From Candidatus Margulisiibacteriota bacterium (GTDB lineage Bacteria; Margulisbacteria; Termititenacia; Termititenacales; Termititenacaceae), in the NCBI GenBank assembly GCA_031279305.1, contig JAITIS010000109.1:1-13411 (forward strand): a stretch of 13,411 nt of DNA, in the 5' to 3' direction. The position numbers were made by a program, and so were the translations under genes. The notes under the pieces were generated by a model. The model saw only the letters and a program-made list of their open reading frames with translations. It was not told where the DNA came from and did not search any database. Numbering within the stretch: position 1 is the first letter of the stretch; each line of letters begins with the position of its first letter. Positions 13,296 to 13,411 of this stretch are shown one piece after another.

Positions 13296-13411
13296 ATGGC
13301 GCGCTACAGATATAAGACACCGGACAATGACAACTCGACAACGACCACGAACACGACGACCAGCGCATTAACTCCCAGTAAAGAATATCTGAAAAACCAA
13401 GAGGCGCTGGC
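13296..13411 (+). CDS. Start of a Thr-rich protein gene, first 38 residues only (runs off the right edge)
   Basis: The frame is open to the window edge. It begins MARYRYKTPDND, followed by a Thr/Asn/Ser run (residues 13-24) and KEYLKNQEAL. AGGGGGG at 13285-13291 is a 4-base-spaced ribosome site. No signal peptide is visible. The function cannot be told from this fragment. The gene is divergent from the XRE regulator and probably controlled by it through O1. Confidence 0.6.
   Translation, partial: MARYRYKTPDNDNSTTTTNTTTSALTPSKEYLKNQEAL

Noticed and set aside
1..13411. CRISPR array, tRNA, rRNA, insertion sequence or riboswitch
   Set aside because: No spaced direct repeats, cloverleaf-like sequence, transposase frame or conserved riboswitch core was seen on either strand.

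Overview
The window reads as ordinary chromosome from an uncultured diderm (LPS-type) bacterium, with one small regulated locus starting at the right edge. LpxA and FabZ, an apparent ApbE lipoprotein and an M50 site-2 protease point to an outer membrane. The NAD-linked class 1B dihydroorotate dehydrogenase (PyrK+PyrD) and AddB-type recombination helicase are more usual in Firmicutes-like and deep-branching lineages. The mix would fit a candidate phylum such as Margulisbacteria or Elusimicrobiota, but that placement is a guess; nothing here fixes the taxon. No rRNA, tRNA, CRISPR array or insertion sequence was seen, and there is no gene-free stretch longer than 300 bases.

Left part (1-4965). 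A truncated addB-like gene runs leftward off the window edge. Divergent from it is a monocistronic HU gene with a good sigma70-type promoter, a strong ribosome binding site and a terminator hairpin. Convergent to HU is a leftward cluster: two overlapping unknown genes (4965-4417 and 4445-3885), a small two-helix membrane protein (3862-3623) and dprA (3561-2506). DprA and AddB both act on DNA in recombination, transformation and repair.

Middle (5025-6676). pyrK and pyrD overlap by 7 bases and encode the two subunits of dihydroorotate dehydrogenase B for pyrimidine synthesis.

Right part (6775-12886). Six closely packed genes look like one envelope operon: a large exported Ig-like/carbohydrate-binding-like protein, a membrane-anchored FMN-binding (RnfG-like) protein, an ApbE-like lipoprotein with altered active-site motifs, fabZ, lpxA and a short rseP-like protease without a PDZ domain. 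The gaps or overlaps are -29, +2, +18, +5 and -4 bases. The first three suggest an extracytosolic flavin system; the last three link lipid A synthesis and envelope proteolysis.

End (12887-13411). A small XRE-family regulator points left, with its stop codon directly abutting the rseP stop. It is divergent from the start of a Thr-rich gene. Two copies of a 14-base palindromic operator lie in the gap, one at the predicted start point of the rightward promoter.

The most unusual signals are: (i) three genes lacking a ribosome binding site, each with a TAtAAT-like box exactly 7 bases before the ATG, suggesting leaderless transcripts; (ii) the altered ApbE beside an intact flavinylation target; (iii) the PDZ-less RseP; (iv) LpxA with Pro in place of a conserved His; and (v) the paired operators of the XRE regulator.
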